Shown here one piece after another: positions 61,628 through 64,000 of a stretch of DNA of 64,000 bases. The stretch is from Paenibacillus_E sp042676385 (lineage in GTDB: Bacteria > Bacillota > Bacilli > Paenibacillales > NBRC-103111): the NCBI RefSeq assembly GCF_042676385.1, contig NZ_JBHTHA010000026.1:62001-126000 (forward strand), read 5' to 3'. Under the pieces are notes generated by a model. The model was not told where the DNA came from. It did no database searches and saw nothing but the letters and a program-made list of their open reading frames with translations. How positions within the stretch are numbered: the first letter of the stretch is position 1; the number at the start of each line of letters is the position of its first letter. The position numbers and the translations under genes are program-made.

Positions 61628-63010
61628 ATGGAACGACGTGACTGGAAGCAAATTGAGCTTTGGAAAGACGTAACGGATGAGCAGTGGAACGATTGGCTTT
61701 GGCAGCTAACGCATACCATTCGCACCTTGGAGGATTTGAAGAAAGTCGTCAATCTGACTCCCGAAGAAGCAGAGGGGGTTCGCATTTCGACGCAGACGAT
61801 TCCTTTGAATATTACCCCTTATTACGCATCTCTGATGAACCCCGACGACCCTCGCTGCCCGATCCGCATGCAGTCCGTTCCCATTTCCGCGGAATTGTTG
61901 AAAACGAAATACGACCTGGAGGATCCCCTCTACGAGGACGAGGATTCCCCAACTCCCGGGTTAACACACCGTTACCCTGACCGGGTGCTGTTCCTGGTAA
62001 CGAATCAATGTTCAATGTATTGCAGATACTGCACTCGCCGCCGTTTTTCCGGTCAGGTAGGCATGGGCGTGCCGAGAAAACAATTGGACGATGCGATCGC
62101 ATACATTCGAAATACGCCCGAAGTGCGTGACGTGCTGCTTTCCGGTGGGGACGGATTATTAATTAACGACAACATTTTGGAGTATATACTGAAAAATTTG
62201 CGGGCGATTCCCCATGTTGAAATTATCCGCATCGGCACGAGAGCACCGGTCGTTTTCCCGCAGCGGATTACGGAACATTTGTGCAGCCTCATCAAAAAAT
62301 ATCATCCGGTCTGGCTCAATACTCACTTTAACCACCCTTTGGAAATGACAGACGAAGCGAAAAAAGCCTGCGCCATGTTGGCTGATGCCGGCGTTCCTTT
62401 AGGCAATCAGTCCGTCATTCTAGCCGGTATCAACGATAGCACCTACATCATGAAAAAACTTATGCATGATCTTGTGAAAATTCGTGTACGTCCCTACTAT
62501 ATTTATCAATGCGATTTGTCCGAAGGCATCGGTCATTTCCGGGCACCTATTTCTAAAGGCCTGGAAATTATCGAGTCGCTGCGCGGCCACACCTCCGGGT
62601 ATGCGGTACCTACCTATGTCGTAGACGCTCCAGGAGGCGGCGGGAAAATAGCGCTGCAGCCTAACTATTTGATCTCGCAAAGCCAAGATAAAGTCATTCT
62701 GCGCAATTACGAAGGCGTCATCGTCGGTTACCCCGAGCCGAAAAACTATGTGCCGGGCCGTGCAGACGAATATTTCAACGAAGTCTACGGGATCGAAAAA
62801 CAGTCGGAAAGCACCGGCATCATTGCACTTATGAAAGATGAAAAATTTAATCTGGTGCCAGAAAATTTGCGCCGAATCGGCCGCAGAAAAATTTATCAAG
62901 AAACGCCGGAGCATGCTTCGCTCAAGGACCGCCGCCAAAAGAGAGACGAAATGAAGGACAAATTGATGAAGGCCCAGCAGAAAGATGGCGTGCCAAAAGA
63001 TGAGGTGTAA
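61628..63010 (+). CDS. kamA: Lysine 2,3-aminomutase (radical SAM, PLP)
   Basis: A 460-residue enzyme that interconverts L-lysine and beta-lysine. The radical-SAM 4Fe-4S motif is C128-x3-C132-x2-C135. PLP Lys340 (GGGGK) and the lysine-binding Asp296 and Asp333 correspond, with an offset of three, to Lys337, Asp293 and Asp330 of the Clostridium subterminale enzyme, which supports lysine over glutamate as substrate. TGGAGG precedes the ATG. It is followed by a terminator, so monocistronic, and it is served by a sigma-54 promoter. Beta-lysine could feed fermentation or an N-acetyl-beta-lysine osmolyte, but no ablB-type acetyltransferase is in the window. Confidence 0.95.
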   Translation: MERRDWKQIELWKDVTDEQWNDWLWQLTHTIRTLEDLKKVVNLTPEEAEGVRISTQTIPLNITPYYASLMNPDDPRCPIRMQSVPISAELLKTKYDLEDPLYEDEDSPTPGLTHRYPDRVLFLVTNQCSMYCRYCTRRRFSGQVGMGVPRKQLDDAIAYIRNTPEVRDVLLSGGDGLLINDNILEYILKNLRAIPHVEIIRIGTRAPVVFPQRITEHLCSLIKKYHPVWLNTHFNHPLEMTDEAKKACAMLADAGVPLGNQSVILAGINDSTYIMKKLMHDLVKIRVRPYYIYQCDLSEGIGHFRAPISKGLEIIESLRGHTSGYAVPTYVVDAPGGGGKIALQPNYLISQSQDKVILRNYEGVIVGYPEPKNYVPGRADEYFNEVYGIEKQSESTGIIALMKDEKFNLVPENLRRIGRRKIYQETPEHASLKDRRQKRDEMKDKLMKAQQKDGVPKDEV

Positions 63011-63048
63011 TTAGCCTCAAAATTAAATATAATGAATCCCAAGCGACG

Positions 63049-63098
63049 AAGAACGTCCCTATTCATCATCCGATGGATCAGGGACGTTCTTTTTTTTA
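63049..63098 (+). terminator. Terminator of kamA / hairpin before the broken nuclease-like gene
   Basis: AAGAACGTCCCT (63049-63060) pairs perfectly with AGGGACGTTCTT (63080-63091), followed by a T-run. It lies 29 bases before the start of the pseudogene, similar to the hairpin-leader arrangement of the intact copy at 32 kb. Confidence 0.9.
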
Positions 63099-63126
63099 TC
63101 TGAGAAAAAGGAGTTGTTGGTTTAAC

Positions 63127-63722
63127 ATGGATTTTGAAGATGTACATGCGGCGTTTATCGATTCCCATCTTGGTGGGAGATCAAGGGAAATTTGGATGAT
63201 CTTCATCCGGAGTATGAGATTTTGGATTGGCGTGGAAGATCCTACTTTGCAGACTTTGCCTATTTAGCGGGGAATTTGAAATTTCTTTGGGAAATTAAAG
63301 GATTCGGCCCCCATGTGCGGGACATGGACCGGAAGCGATACTGTGACGAAATAAACAGGGAATTGTTTTTGCAGGCGTTAGGATTTCGTGTAGTTTCCTT
63401 TGCCTACGATGATGTGGCTCATCGCCCGGAGCTGTGCATCACTTTGCTGCGTATGCTGCTAGGCCGCTTTCAACCCGGTGTGCCGCCTGTCGACCGCGCA
63501 GTTCTGGCCGAACAGGAGGTGATACGGCTTGCCTATAGTTTGGCGCGACTGGTTCGGCCGATAGACATCGCAAAGCATTTCAAAGTGAACCATCGGACGG
63601 CGGTGCGATTGCTGCAAACCGTTTGCGCGAAGGGTTGGTTGCGACCGGTCCGGCGAGGGAAGGAGACGAAGGTTCTTGGGTACGAACTCGTGCAGGGAGC
63701 TTGGGCGTATATGGGCGGATAA
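63127..63722 (+). pseudogene. Broken copy of the nuclease-like/wHTH gene (deletion plus frameshift)
   Basis: The ATG at 63127 gives an intact family N-terminus (MDFEDVHAAFIDSHLGG) in one frame to about 63188. From about 63189 the family continues in another frame (NLDDLHPEYEILDWRG through EIKGFGPHVRDMDR to the winged HTH, ending at 63722). Compared with the copy at 32 kb about 23 residues are missing at the junction. Unlike that copy the catalytic-type strand reads EIK, so the lost ancestor may have been nuclease-competent. A TTG at 63192 could still start the C-terminal 176 residues. The gene lies right after the kamA terminator. Confidence 0.75.
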
Positions 63723-63723
63723 G

Positions 63724-63752
63724 CCACATCTACATGCATTTCATACATGTGG
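63724..63752. repeat. Short hairpin after the pseudogene
   Basis: CCACAT (63724-63729) pairs with ATGTGG (63747-63752), with more TACATG/CAT symmetry inside. It has no T tail. It could be a degenerate terminator or an edge of the repeat cluster beyond it. Confidence 0.35.
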
Positions 63753-63782
63753 ATTCATCCAATAGCTGACTTGTAAAGAGTG

Positions 63783-63916
63783 ACCTGCAAAAGATACATC
63801 TAAATCAAGCATATTTACTCGATTGAAGCATTTTTCGGGCAAATGAGATGCAGGTTTTGCAGGTAAGTGTCTTGAAATCAGCAAATCATCCAGAATAAGA
63901 TGTACGTTTTGCAGGT
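63783..63916. repeat. Cluster of three 19-bp repeats
   Basis: AGATGyA-bTTTTGCAGGT occurs at 63846-63864 and 63898-63916 in direct orientation and at 63783-63801 inverted (17 of 19 shared between the inverted copy and the last). The intervals (44 and 33 bases) differ and no ORF is seen from 63753 to the end of the window. Likely an intergenic repeat family; function unknown. Confidence 0.6.
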
Positions 63917-64000
63917 TGTTGCCCCGGAATGGTGAAATAGAGCCCCCAACCCTTTGGTAGCAAATGGTGAGAGTCAAGGTGGGAACCGTAATGAACGGTC

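Noticed and set aside
61628..63010. Glutamate 2,3-aminomutase instead of lysine 2,3-aminomutase
   Set aside because: Both aspartates that bind the lysine side chain are retained (296 and 333); the glutamate enzymes have Lys and Asn there.
63783..63916. Repeats at the window end as a CRISPR array
   Set aside because: Only three 19-bp copies, one inverted, with unequal intervals and no cas genes.

Overview
The window looks like chromosomal DNA of a Paenibacillus-type Firmicute (family Paenibacillaceae). The signs are strong AGGAGG-type ribosome binding sites with frequent GTG/TTG starts, many T-tailed intrinsic terminators, YesM/YesN and LplABC-type sugar-uptake genes, a complete dppABCDE-ykfABC muropeptide operon, and two copies of a nuclease-like/winged-helix gene that I recall as multicopy in Paenibacillus genomes. 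No rRNA, tRNA, CRISPR array, prophage or transposase gene was seen. The assignment to this family is inference from gene content, not from a marker gene.

Layout. 1-3.5 kb: the 3' end of a DUF4129-like gene, a small ORF and a MalT-like LuxR-family regulator, followed by a large imperfect intergenic palindrome. 4-7 kb (minus): a zinc-ribbon protein, then DUF5317 protein, a 35-residue membrane peptide and a GGDEF/HD-GYP protein. 7.2-11.4 kb: an HPr kinase with a cre-like site in front, a secreted protein with a poly-Asn tract, and a convergent class A PBP. 11.5-26 kb (minus): a WYL regulator behind a LexA-like box, an aldo/keto reductase, an internally duplicated unknown protein, a TPP enzyme in operon with a GAF-PAS-GGDEF-EAL protein, a secreted repeat protein, an MFS transporter, a SEC-C protein, an aromatic acid exporter-like protein and histidine ammonia-lyase. 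26.6-28.3 kb: an alpha/beta hydrolase, and an ABM monooxygenase divergent from an HxlR regulator.

28.4-38.1 kb is a sugar-uptake locus: lplB-lplC-lplA, a YesN/YesM two-component system, and an orphan LplA paralogue divergent from the kinase. A nuclease-like gene sits in the middle of it. 38.2-39.9 kb holds a translationally coupled glycosyltransferase and PlsY-like acyltransferase. 39.9-48.9 kb (minus) is the muropeptide operon: a DUF3870 gene, then dppA (D-aminopeptidase), dppB, dppC, dppD, dppE (dipeptide uptake), ykfA (LD-carboxypeptidase), ykfB (L-Ala-D/L-Glu epimerase) and ykfC (NlpC/P60 endopeptidase). Together these import and dismantle cell-wall peptides. The order is that of Bacillus subtilis, with two terminator-like hairpins inside the transcript.

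49-58 kb: a beta-lactamase-fold serine hydrolase, htpG with a CIRCE operator and a good sigma-A promoter, a zeta-type toxin with a small upstream partner, and the SWIM-protein/SNF2-helicase pair equivalent to ywqB-ywqA. 58-64 kb: an NCS1 permease, a PAS/sigma-54 activator, and lysine 2,3-aminomutase (kamA). kamA lies behind a near-perfect -24/-12 promoter and three matching palindromes that are good candidates for the activator's enhancer sites. The window ends in a frameshifted, internally deleted copy of the nuclease-like gene and a small repeat cluster.

The most rewarding points to follow up are the kamA enhancer/sigma-54 module, the nuclease-like/wHTH family with hairpin leaders, the LexA-like box before the WYL regulator, CIRCE-controlled htpG, and the internal terminators of the dpp-ykf operon.
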